27,658 bases of DNA from assembly GCA_963724825.1 (NCBI GenBank), contig CAVRWT010000022.1, positions 1 through 27,658 of the forward strand. The letters are read 5' to 3'. The stretch comes from JALYNX01 sp963724825 (lineage in GTDB: Bacteria > Actinomycetota > Acidimicrobiia > Spongiisociales > ZC4RG35). This document shows positions 8,371-15,953 of this stretch, one piece after another; position 1 is the first letter of the stretch, and every line of letters starts with the position of its first letter. The position numbers were made by a program, and so were the translations under genes. Below the pieces are notes generated by a model. The model saw only the letters and a program-made list of their open reading frames with translations, had not been told where the DNA came from and searched no databases.

Positions 8371-8955
8371 ATGACGTCAGCCGCAGTGATCTCTCAGAGG
8401 GTGTTGCCAAGAACCCGGGTCACGTCCGTCCTCCTGGTCATCGGTGCGGCGGCACTCACGGCTCTCGCGGCCCAGTGGGAGATCCATCTCCCGTTTACGC
8501 CGGTTCCGATCACAGGTCAGACGTTCGCCGTCCTTCTCACCGGAGCCGCCCTGGGGATGACGCTGGGCGCCGCCGGCCAGCTGGTGTACGTCGCGGCCGG
8601 AGCCTTGGGGCTTCCCATCTATGCGGGTGGTGCGGCCGGTTGGGACGCCGCCCAGGCCGCTGGGACCAGCGGCTACCTGATTGGTTTCATCGTGGCGGCC
8701 GGAGTGGTCGGGTTCATGGCCGAGCGTCGTCAGGACCGGACGTTCCCCACCATGTTCACCGCGTTCGTCCTCGGCTCGTTCATCATCTACTTCTTCGGTG
8801 TGATCGGCCTGATGATCACCTTCGACATGACCGTCAGTGAGGCGATCGCGGCCGGGGTGGTCCCCTTCCTCATCGGTGACCTGATCAAGGCCGCCGCCGC
8901 CGGCCTCCTCCTTCCCGGGGCCTGGCGCCTGGTCGGGGAGTACCCCCGGCCGTAA
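8371..8955 (+). CDS. bioY: BioY biotin transporter, substrate-binding S component
   Basis: A 194-residue, six-helix membrane protein of the BioY family, the biotin-binding S component of ECF transporters. Family landmarks are the LPFTPVPITGQTFAVLL segment near residues 40-56, the glycine-rich LGMTLGAAGQLVYVAAGALGL helix, GYLIGFIVAA, and a C-terminal FLIGDLIKAAAAGLLLPGAWR. No EcfA or EcfT gene is adjacent, so it either shares a genomic energising module or works alone, as some BioY proteins do. AGGAG lies about 8 bases before the ATG at 8371. No BirA or BioR operator is recognisable upstream. It diverges from the PDZ-Lon gene and converges on moaE. Confidence 0.93.
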   Translation: MTSAAVISQRVLPRTRVTSVLLVIGAAALTALAAQWEIHLPFTPVPITGQTFAVLLTGAALGMTLGAAGQLVYVAAGALGLPIYAGGAAGWDAAQAAGTSGYLIGFIVAAGVVGFMAERRQDRTFPTMFTAFVLGSFIIYFFGVIGLMITFDMTVSEAIAAGVVPFLIGDLIKAAAAGLLLPGAWRLVGEYPRP

Positions 8956-8978
8956 AACGGGCTTCCTGATGCAGGGGC

Positions 8979-8992
8979 CGCCACATGTGGCG
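8979..8992. repeat. 14-bp perfect palindrome after bioY
   Basis: CGCCACATGTGGCG is its own reverse complement. It begins 24 bases after the bioY stop, in the 151-base convergent gap before moaE. It could be a protein-binding site or a hairpin with little or no loop. Confidence 0.5.
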
Positions 8993-9024
8993 TATTTGCA
9001 TTCAGAAAGCAGGTTCAGGCCCAC

Positions 9025-9061
9025 CCGTTTCTCACCGTGGCGTTACTCAATGCAGAAACGG
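9025..9061. terminator. hairpin in the bioY/moaE convergent gap
   Basis: CCGTTTCT at 9025-9032 pairs perfectly with AGAAACGG at 9054-9061 around a 21-nt loop. Part of the loop and right arm (GTGGCGTTACTC, then AATGCAGAAA) resembles sequence at 8987-9007 (GTGGCGTATTTG, then ATTCAGAAA), so there is also an imperfect direct repeat. The position between convergent stops suits a bidirectional terminator. The rest of 8956-9106 shows no gene. Confidence 0.35.
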
Positions 9062-9106
9062 CCATATCCGACGTTCCATGCACCTAGGAAACAGGCGTCC
9101 CAGCCC

Positions 9107-9541
9107 CTAGGAGCCCTGGCTCCACTCGGCGCCGCCGGGCCAGTGCTCTTTCTTCCAGATCGGGGCGCGGGTCTTCAATTCGTCGATGATGAAACGGGCC
9201 GCCTCGAAGGCATCCCCGCGGTGGCCGGTGGCGACGGCGACAGCCACGGATGCCTCACCCAATGTCACCACCCCGGACCGGTGCTCGACCGCAACGGAAA
9301 GCAGTGGCCATTTCTCGCTCGCCTCGTCGACGATCTCCCTGATCGAGGTCTCGACCACCCCGGCATAGACCTCATACTCGAGATGGGTCACATTCTCGAC
9401 AAGATCCGAGTGGTCACGCACCGTCCCCAGGAAGAGGACCGTCGCTCCTGAATCGGGGCGGCCAACCTCGGACAGGAGGCCGGCGGCGTCGATTGCCCCC
9501 TCCCCGACCGACACCCTGATCCGTTGCGCGGGTTGCTCCAT
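9107..9541 (-). CDS. moaE: molybdopterin synthase large subunit MoaE
   Basis: A 144-residue MoaE. With the small sulfur-carrier subunit MoaD, this enzyme inserts dithiolene sulfurs into cyclic pyranopterin monophosphate to make molybdopterin. Family motifs are FLGTVRDHS (37-45), LEYEVYAGVVE (54-64), EHRSGVVTLGEASVAVAV (86-103), GHRGDAF (106-112) and KTRAPIWKKEHW (123-134). These include the conserved active-site lysines Lys123 and Lys130/131. No moaD or other moa gene is present, so the partner is elsewhere. Only 14 bases separate its ATG from that of the divergent htrA-like gene, and there is no Shine-Dalgarno; TAGGCT lies 9 nt upstream. Confidence 0.94.
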   Translation of the reverse strand: MEQPAQRIRVSVGEGAIDAAGLLSEVGRPDSGATVLFLGTVRDHSDLVENVTHLEYEVYAGVVETSIREIVDEASEKWPLLSVAVEHRSGVVTLGEASVAVAVATGHRGDAFEAARFIIDELKTRAPIWKKEHWPGGAEWSQGS

Positions 9542-9556
9542 ACAATCCCAAGCCTA
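9541..9556. promoter_or_regulatory. interlocked divergent -10 boxes of moaE and htrA
   Basis: On the plus strand TACAAT (9541-9546) is followed by 9 bases and the htrA ATG at 9556. On the minus strand TAGGCT (9556 to 9551) is followed by 9 bases and the moaE ATG at 9541. Each -10 box therefore touches the other gene's start codon, and both fit in 16 bp. Two polymerases could not occupy them together. Confidence 0.55.
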
Positions 9557-10716
9557 TGACGATCCAGGGACCCGAAGGGCCTGAGCCAACAATCCCGTTC
9601 GAGGAGCCCGCCGAGCCGGCGCAAGCCAGTCGGAAACGCTTCGACCCCTGGACCCTCGTGCTCGGGATCCTCGGTGGCGCATTGCTGGGAACAGGTGTCA
9701 CCTTTGCCATCCTCGGGTCCACCGGTGTCTTCGCAGAGCCGACGACGACCACCAATCCTCCCCCACCCACGGTGACAACCCCGCCCCCGACGAGCACTCC
9801 GCCTCCGCTCGCGGTCAGGGCTTCGGCCACCGACATCGCCCAGCATGCGATCCCTTCGATCGTCGCCGTGGAAGTGTCGGGCCTGCTCGGCGAGAGCGGC
9901 GGCAGCGGCGTGGTCTACGGCTCGGACGGATATCTGATCACCAACGATCACGTCGTCGAAGGCGCCGAGGAGGTAACCGTGGTCTTCGCCGATGGGGCTA
10001 GATACCCGGCGCAGATCATCGGCACCGACCCGCTGACAGACGTGGCAGTGCTCCGCGTGACCAGGGAAGATCTCACCCCGATGGACATCGGTGATCCGGC
10101 CGCATTGACTGTTGGGGACATGGCTGTGGCGATCGGGAACCCGTTGGCGCTGATGGGAGGGCCGTCCGTGACCTCAGGCATCATCAGCGCCCTCGATCGG
10201 TGGCTCGAGGTCGAGGCCGGAACCTTCCTCTACGGGCTGGTCCAGACGGATGCCCCGATCACCCACGGGTCCTCCGGTGGGGCCCTCGTCGACGAGAACG
10301 CCCGCGTCGTGGGAATCACCACTGCCATCGCGGTATCCGACGTGGCTGCCGAAGGCTTCGGCTTCGCGATCCCGATCGACATGGCAACCCAGGTGGCCGA
10401 CGACCTCATCGAATCGGGCACGGTGAACCACGCCCTCCTCGGAATCAACGGCGGCACCTACTTCGCAGAGGAGTCCGAAGCCGAGTACCCGGTCGGGGTG
10501 CTCGTCCATGAAGTGACGCCCGACGACGCCTACGAGGCAGCTGGGGGCCAGGTCAACGACGTGATCGTGGCGCTCGACGGGGTTCCGATCGACACGTTGG
10601 AGCGCCTGTTGACCGAGTTGCGAAGGCACCGTGCAGGAGATGAGACGATCGTTGGCATCACCAGATCCGATGGCGACATGAACCTGACCGTGACTCTGGG
10701 AAAATACGAGCCGTGA
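9556..10716 (+). CDS. HtrA/DegP-like membrane-anchored serine protease with PDZ domain
   Basis: A 386-residue S1C protease: cytoplasmic N-terminus, one membrane helix (about 33-55), a Thr/Pro-rich linker (62-85), a trypsin-like domain (about 92-280) and one PDZ domain (about 295-382). The triad is His132 (TNDHVVEG), Asp162 (DPLTDVAVLRV) and Ser240 (THGSSGGAL). The usual INPGNSGGPL is replaced by ITHGSSGGAL, a mild oxyanion-loop variation. The family performs extracytoplasmic protein quality control. Actinobacterial relatives are often linked to SigE-type stress responses, and an ECF sigma cassette lies about 6.5 kb downstream. The next gene overlaps by 4 bases (GTGA), so the two are translationally coupled. 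Confidence 0.92.
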   Translation: MTIQGPEGPEPTIPFEEPAEPAQASRKRFDPWTLVLGILGGALLGTGVTFAILGSTGVFAEPTTTTNPPPPTVTTPPPTSTPPPLAVRASATDIAQHAIPSIVAVEVSGLLGESGGSGVVYGSDGYLITNDHVVEGAEEVTVVFADGARYPAQIIGTDPLTDVAVLRVTREDLTPMDIGDPAALTVGDMAVAIGNPLALMGGPSVTSGIISALDRWLEVEAGTFLYGLVQTDAPITHGSSGGALVDENARVVGITTAIAVSDVAAEGFGFAIPIDMATQVADDLIESGTVNHALLGINGGTYFAEESEAEYPVGVLVHEVTPDDAYEAAGGQVNDVIVALDGVPIDTLERLLTELRRHRAGDETIVGITRSDGDMNLTVTLGKYEP

Positions 10717-11783
10717 GCGACGACCTGTTCTCTCAGCTGTTCGACCTATTCGACCAACCGGGGCCGGTCAACTGGAAGCTCGCCGCCGAGGTGGCGCGCC
10801 ATCTGTCGGGCGAACCGCAGCCAATCGAGCCTTGGGCCGCCGAAGAGTTCCGTGAGCTCGCCCGGCTTGCTGAGTATCGGGTGGAGATGGTTGCCCCCTT
10901 CCGCATCATCCCGGCGTCTGACGTCTATCCGACCGACCCCCGGGGCTGGGCCGAGAAGAACCTCGAGACTTACGGTCCGCTGGTCGAGCCTTTCGCCTCG
11001 TCGGTGGTGGCCGAAGGGCCGGTCGCCCCACTCATGGCCCAGATGACGCCCGCAATTGTCGGCCTTCAGGTCGGCTCCCTCGTTGGCTCGCTCTCCTCCT
11101 GGATCGTGGCTTCGTTCGATGCCGGCCTTCCTCAGGATCGACCCGGCCACCTCGCGGTGATAGTCCCCAACATCGAAACTCTCACCCGATCAGGGAGCCT
11201 GGACCGGAAAGAGGTCCGGCTTTGGGTCGTGGCCAATGAGGTCGCCTTTCGAGCGGTTTCCCAACTGCCCTGGATCCAGGATCATCTCGACCACCTCCTC
11301 ACCAACTACGCCGACGCGGTCCGCATCGATCCGACCCAGCTCAGCGGCCTGATGGCCGGCGGAACCGACCCGGCAGCGGTCGAGGAGGCCATCGCCCGGG
11401 CCGGCGGAATCGAGAGCATTCTCGGTGGCGAGGAGGCCGAAGGCCCGAAGCGAGAGCTCGAGGCTTTTCTCGGCGCCATGACCGGCTGCGCCCGACTCCT
11501 GGCGCGGCGGGCACTCGGCGAGCTCTCTCCTGGCTTCGACCGCATCACGGCGGAGCGCGACCTGGCGAGGTCGGAGGCGGAGGGTCGGGAACTCATCGGA
11601 GTCGGCCCGGTTCCCCCGGAGCTGACACGACTGGGTGACGAGTTCAACCAGGAGGTCGAGCGTCGCTACGGAGAGGACGCATTGGAGACCCTGTGGTCGG
11701 ACCCGACTCGAATGCCCAGCGCCGACGAGCTACGAGATCCGACATCATGGGCAGCACGAGTGCTACTGGATGGATGGACCTGA
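10713..11783 (+). CDS. zincin_2/DUF2342-family protein with degenerate metal site
   Basis: A 356-residue protein of the actinobacterial DUF2342 (zincin_2) family, often annotated as a zinc-dependent metalloprotease associated with coenzyme F420 genes. The architecture is typical: WKLAAEVARHL at the N-terminus, AEKNLETYGPLVEPF, a membrane-hugging glycine-rich segment near 112-130, and DPTQLSGLMAGG after the catalytic helix. The catalytic helix normally reads WVxLHExxHxxxF. Here it reads LWVVANEVAFRAV, with Asn175 and Phe179 in place of both zinc-binding histidines and only Glu176 kept. I infer a pseudoenzyme. GTG 10713 overlaps the htrA stop in GTGA, so it is co-translated with a protease and could be a regulatory or scaffolding partner. 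Confidence 0.85.
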   Translation: MSDDLFSQLFDLFDQPGPVNWKLAAEVARHLSGEPQPIEPWAAEEFRELARLAEYRVEMVAPFRIIPASDVYPTDPRGWAEKNLETYGPLVEPFASSVVAEGPVAPLMAQMTPAIVGLQVGSLVGSLSSWIVASFDAGLPQDRPGHLAVIVPNIETLTRSGSLDRKEVRLWVVANEVAFRAVSQLPWIQDHLDHLLTNYADAVRIDPTQLSGLMAGGTDPAAVEEAIARAGGIESILGGEEAEGPKRELEAFLGAMTGCARLLARRALGELSPGFDRITAERDLARSEAEGRELIGVGPVPPELTRLGDEFNQEVERRYGEDALETLWSDPTRMPSADELRDPTSWAARVLLDGWT

Positions 11784-11784
11784 C

Positions 11785-11797
11785 GACCGACTCGGTC
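11785..11797. terminator. short hairpin in convergent gap
   Basis: GACCG-ACT-CGGTC forms a 5-bp stem with a 3-nt loop in the 20-base gap between the convergent zincin_2 and ZIP stops. It is weak and has no T-tract, so terminator function is a guess. Confidence 0.25.
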
Positions 11798-11803
11798 TAC
11801 CAA

Positions 11804-12520
11804 CTAGCCGGCAAGCCAGCTGATGGTGAGGGCGACCGCAAAACCGAGCGTCGTCGCCAGCCCCACCGGCCGCCGCGCATCCTTGAAGGCCTCGGGGATC
11901 ATCGAGGTCGACAACATGGTGAGGATCGATCCCGCAGCAAACGCAAGGACGAAAGCAAGCGTTTGAGGAGGAGAATCGGCAAGCAGTGCGTAGCCAAGGG
12001 CGGCGGATATGGCACTGACTACCGCCACTCCGCTCCAGAGCGCAAGAATCTGGGACCTTTTCCAGCCTGTTTTGAGCAGATCACTCGACGCCCCTATCGC
12101 CTCCGGAACGTTGGATATGAACACCGCCACCAGCATCGACACCCCGATCGAGCCAGTCTGGAGAATGGTGAGCCCGAGCACCGCTGACTCGGGGATACCG
12201 TCGAGAACGGCGCCGAGCACGATCGACATTCCCGATGACCCTTCGCTTTCAGCCCCCTTCCCTATCTTGGCGATCAGCGAATCCCCTGCGTAGAAGACAA
12301 GGGCGCCACTGAAAAACCCGAGGATGGTCCCGCCTTGGCCTCCGCCCAACGTCAAGGCTTCGTCCATCAACTCGAATGACACGGCGCTGAGCAGCACTCC
12401 GGCCCCGAAGCCCATGATCAGGCCGAGTGGTCGCTTCGCCGGTCCATGGACGAAGACGACCAACGCTCCAAGGACCAGAGACGATGCGCCCAACAACCCC
12501 CAGAAGAAAGCTTCACTCAT
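11804..12520 (-). CDS. ZIP-family metal transporter, variant metal site
   Basis: A 238-residue polytopic membrane protein with about eight helices and the ZIP fold. Typical ZIP transporters carry HNxPEG in helix IV and a second His/Glu motif in helix V. Here the equivalents are LDGIPES (residues 106-112) and SNVPEA (136-141), so the metal-binding histidines are replaced while Pro and Glu remain. An Asp-for-His variant clade of this type exists in bacteria, which suggests a different metal or weaker binding rather than loss of function. Its ATG overlaps the yihY stop codon by 8 bases (ATGAGTGA), so the two are translationally coupled, with yihY upstream. Confidence 0.85.
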   Translation of the reverse strand: MSEAFFWGLLGASSLVLGALVVFVHGPAKRPLGLIMGFGAGVLLSAVSFELMDEALTLGGGQGGTILGFFSGALVFYAGDSLIAKIGKGAESEGSSGMSIVLGAVLDGIPESAVLGLTILQTGSIGVSMLVAVFISNVPEAIGASSDLLKTGWKRSQILALWSGVAVVSAISAALGYALLADSPPQTLAFVLAFAAGSILTMLSTSMIPEAFKDARRPVGLATTLGFAVALTISWLAG

Positions 12521-13449
12521 CGGACGGCTTCATCGTGGAGGCAATGTAGGTCGATGAGTTGAGGCTGGACCCTGCAACCCAGAGCCGAGCAATGATGAAC
12601 AGCCACGCCAGGAACACCGAAGCCACCCCGAGGGCGCCGTACAGATCGTCGACCCGGTCGAGCCGGCCGGCGAAATAGACCGCCGTCGCCAGGCGGGTCA
12701 CGAGGACTCCAACGGTGACCAGGACACCACCAGGCACCATCGCCAGCCAGCTGGCCTCGGTGGCATGGGGGAGCTTCCAGAACACCCAGGTCGCAACCGC
12801 GAACAGGAACACGCCTTCCCCGACGAAAGCCAAGAAGTCGCTGGCAAATGGCCCGCTTTGCATCCAAGCGGCCACCAGGTGCCCGGCGAAGACCACCGCG
12901 ACGATCACGGAAACCATGGCCGAGGAGGCCACCGGATTGAGGCTCATCTTCGGCGGCACCTCCCAGGCCAATCCCGAGATCAGGCGAAGCGCCTTCACCA
13001 CCCCCATCCCTGCCCACAGGGTGAAGAAAACGCCCACCAACAGCAGGTACCAGCGACCTTGCTCAGAATCGTGGACCGCCTTGGCAACGGTGCCGGCAAC
13101 CGCTGCTGAAAGGCCGGCGCTCTCGGCGAGGTCCGAAGTCGGCCGATTCCAACCGCTGGACACACCACCAAGGAGAGCCACGACGACCAGCGAAAACGGG
13201 AGCAGCCACAGGAACAGTCGAAAGGCGAGGCCGCCCGCCAACAAGCCGCCTGCGAACCGCCGGTCACGATTGAAGGTCTCCACAGCAACCCGCACCGAAA
13301 CCCGATGGGCCTCCTCACGGGCGAGCATCTCGGCTCCGACCCGCTTGGCCTGCATCCGCCCTGACTTTCGCCCGGGCGATCCGACCGGGAGTGTCTTCCG
13401 ACTGCTCGCCGGCTGGTGCCGTCTGCTCCTCGTCAGGAGGGTCTGCCAT
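12513..13449 (-). CDS. YihY/UPF0761 family membrane protein, probable N-terminal frameshift
   Basis: A six-helix inner-membrane protein of the YihY family, once misnamed RNase BN. Typical segments are DRRFAGGLLAGGLAFRLFLWLLP, LWAGMGVVKALRLISGLAWEVP, and DDLYGALGVASVFLAWLFIIARLWVAGSSLN near the end. The uninterrupted frame can start at ATG 13355. A separate frame from ATG 13449 encodes a plausible acidic N-terminus (MADPPDEEQTAPAGEQSED) followed by RIARAKVRADA, which fits the charged amphipathic leader of related proteins. That ATG has TAGCGT 6 nt upstream, the same promoter as two other genes here. I therefore infer one extra base near 13340-13360; the repaired protein is about 311 residues. 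Its function is not established. Confidence 0.85.
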
Positions 13450-13455
13450 ACCCGC

Positions 13456-13461
13456 ACGCTA
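13456..13461 (-). promoter_or_regulatory. -10 box (TAGCGT), yihY
   Basis: TAGCGT on the minus strand, then 6 bases, then ATG 13449. It is identical to the VOC and arginase-like promoters and supports the upstream start in the alternative frame. Confidence 0.5.
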
Positions 13462-13529
13462 GACCGGGCCGTTGGCGTCACGGGCACTCGACGGCCTTGG
13501 GCATCGGGCTAACTTCGCCCGCACGTGAT

Positions 13530-14264
13530 ATGACAACAGGTGAAGAGGCCACACCGAGGAATCCGGACACGGGGATGCCCGCCACCCGACGCGCCGCCAT
13601 CCTCACCGCTTGGCTGGGGATAGTCCAGGCAGCGCTCTTGTTGCTCTCGTTCTGGCTTCTCACCCGCATCCCCGGACCGAGATCGCCGGACGAGGAGTTC
13701 GTGGACTTCTACGAGTCCGACAAGCGGCGGCTCGTGGTCCTGGTCGGCCTGTATTTGATGCCGTTCGCCGCCATCGCCTTTCTTTGGTTCGCGGTGGCAC
13801 TGCGGATGTGGCTCGCTCGCAGCACCTCAGGAGCCGAGGATGCCTTGTTCTCGAACGTGCAGTTGGTGAGCGCCATCATCTTCATCGGTCTGTTTCTCGT
13901 CGGCGCCGCGGCGTCAACCGTCCTCGCCGTCAGCATCGAGTTCGCCGACTATCCGGTCGACCCAGGGACGGCGCGCCAGTTCCCACAGTTTGGCTCCGCA
14001 CTGGTGTTGGTGTTCGCGATGCGAATGGCAGCCATGTTCGTGTTCACCACGTCGACCATCGCACGACGCAACCGAAGCCTGCCCGTCTGGTTTATTTGGA
14101 CCGGCTATCTCGTTGGCCTGTTCCTTTTGCTCAGCGCGACGCTGAGCAGACTCCTGGTCTTGGTCTTTCCGGTGTGGATCCTGGTTCTGAGCGTGATCCT
14201 GCTGTTGAAGGCGAGACGCATGCCACGTAGTGACCAAGAGCACGCAGCCGAGGTCGGTCACTGA
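13530..14264 (+). CDS. six-helix membrane protein of unknown function
   Basis: A 244-residue protein with six predicted helices: AAILTAWLGIVQAALLLLSF near residues 20-40, then further helices at about 67-90, 108-132, 148-168, 184-205 and 208-226. A short polar loop after helix I (RSPDEEFVDFYESDKRRL) is charged. I do not recognise the family. The start is ATG 13530; the longer in-frame extension to 13416 runs over the divergent yihY N-terminus and is rejected. There is no Shine-Dalgarno; TAACTT at 13510-13515 is a possible -10 giving a very short leader. It ends 1 base before the SulP start, so the two genes are coupled. Confidence 0.75.
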   Translation: MTTGEEATPRNPDTGMPATRRAAILTAWLGIVQAALLLLSFWLLTRIPGPRSPDEEFVDFYESDKRRLVVLVGLYLMPFAAIAFLWFAVALRMWLARSTSGAEDALFSNVQLVSAIIFIGLFLVGAAASTVLAVSIEFADYPVDPGTARQFPQFGSALVLVFAMRMAAMFVFTTSTIARRNRSLPVWFIWTGYLVGLFLLLSATLSRLLVLVFPVWILVLSVILLLKARRMPRSDQEHAAEVGH

Positions 14265-14265
14265 C

Positions 14266-15953
14266 ATGAGCCCTATCTCTCGGTGGTGGGCTTCGGTGCG
14301 CCCCAAATCGGGGACCCTGCAGAAAGACGCCGTCGCAGGGCTGCCGGGGGCGATCGGAAGTGTTCCCGACGGCATGGCCTCGGCGGTTCTCGTCGGGGTC
14401 AACCCGGTCTATGGCCTCTACGCCAGCTTCGCCGGCCCGATCGGAGGGCGGTCTGACGGCGAGCACCCGACTGATGGTGATCACCACGACGACTGCCGCC
14501 GCGCTCGCCGCTGGTTCTGCCCTGAGCTCGATCGATCCCGCGGATCAGGCGGCGGCTCTGTTCCTGATGGTCCTGATGGCCGGGGCCTTGATGATCGTCG
14601 CCGGAATCCTGAAGCTCGGTCGCTACACCCGATTCGTCTCCCACTCGGTGATGATCGGCTTTCTGACCGGAGTGGCGGCCAACATCATCTTCGGCCAGAT
14701 ACCTCACTTCACCGGCGCCGAGGCCGAAGGGGCGAACTCGCTGGGAAAGGCACTCAACGTCCTGTTCCATCCGTCCTCGATCGACATGGCGTCGCTGCTG
14801 ACCGGTCTCGGCGCCGTGGCATTGATCGTGATCGTTGGGCGCACTCCGCTCAGGGCCTACGCCTCGATCATCGCTCTCGCCTTGCCCGACCATCCTCGTG
14901 CTGGGAGTCGACAGCATCGCCCGAGTGGAAGATGTCGGCGATATCCCGCAGGGGCTGCCCATCCCTGCATTGCCCGACATCACACTCCTGACCCCACGCT
15001 GGTAGTCGCCGCATTGGCGATCGCCGCCATCGTGCTCGTTCAGGGAGCCGGTGTCGCCGAGTCGGCGCCTAATCGAGACGGTTCGGCATCCAACCCCGAT
15101 CGTGACTTCATCGCCCAAGGGGACGGCAACCTTGCCTCGGGCTTCTTTCGCGGCCTGCGCGTGGGCGGTTCGGTCGGTCAGACCGCACTCAACGTGAGCG
15201 CCGGCGCCCGGGACCGTTGGGCTTCGATCTTCTCCGGCAGTCTGGATGCTGATGATCCTGGTCGTCTTCTCTGGGGTCGTTGGCTGCGTGGCGATGCCAA
15301 CGCTGGCCGCCATCTTGATCGTGGCCGCCATCGGATCACTCCGCATCGGCCAGATCAAGAGCATCCTTCGCACCGGCCCCAATTCGCAGATCGCCCTGAT
15401 CTCGACATTCGTCGCCACACTGTTCCTACCGATCCCGACCGCCGTCGCTATCGGTGTGGTGCTCTCGCTCATGCTCCAGCTCAATCAGGAGGCGATGGAC
15501 CTTCGGGTGGTGGAGTGGGTGCCGGGACCGGGGGACAGCTTCGTGGAGCATCCTGCTCCCCGTTCGCTCGAAAGCCACCACGTGACCATCCTCAACGCCT
15601 ACGGGAGCCTCTTCTACGCCGGTGCCCGAACCCTTCAGGCCCGCCTTCCCGAGATTGCCGGAGCCAGCGAGCCGGTCGTGATTCTCAGGATGCGGGGAAG
15701 GATCGAACTCGGAGCAACGGCGTTCAAAGTCCTCACTGACTACGCAGCTCGACTCGGCACCGTCGGGGGTCGTCTCTACTTGAGTGGCATCGAGCCTCGA
15801 GTGATGAGCCACTTCATGAGGGCGGGACATCTCTCCGCCCAGGGGCCGATCCAGCTGTACGAGGCAACGCCGAACATCGGGGAGTCCACCCTGGCAGCGC
15901 TCCATGACGCCGAAGCCTGGATGGTGGAGCAGCGATCAGCCGACGAGGTCTGA
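14266..15953 (+). CDS. SulP/SLC26 anion transporter with STAS domain, four frameshifts
   Basis: The gene reads as one SulP-family transporter of about 561 residues if four single-base errors are repaired: extra bases near 14441-14448, 14888 and 15238-15244, and a missing base near 14993. The pieces in order are the N-terminus with LQKDAVAGLPGAIGSVPDGMA and NPVYGLYASFAGPI, GGLTASTRLMVITTTTAAAL, IPQGLPIPALPDITLLTP, TLVVAALAIAAIVLVQGAGV, and WMLMILVVFSGVVGCVAMPT. A cytoplasmic STAS domain occupies about the last 140 residues. SulP proteins move sulfate, bicarbonate or dicarboxylates; the substrate is not evident. Conservation is excellent on both sides of every break, so I favour sequence error over a decayed gene. 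Its stop abuts the convergent stop of the next gene. Confidence 0.85.

Noticed and set aside
8377..9024. 215-codon minus-strand open frame opposite bioY
   Set aside because: Antisense shadow of a clear BioY gene; no family features.
14266..15953. Programmed ribosomal frameshifting in SulP
   Set aside because: Four shifts of both signs with no slippery heptamers or pseudoknots; error or decay is simpler.
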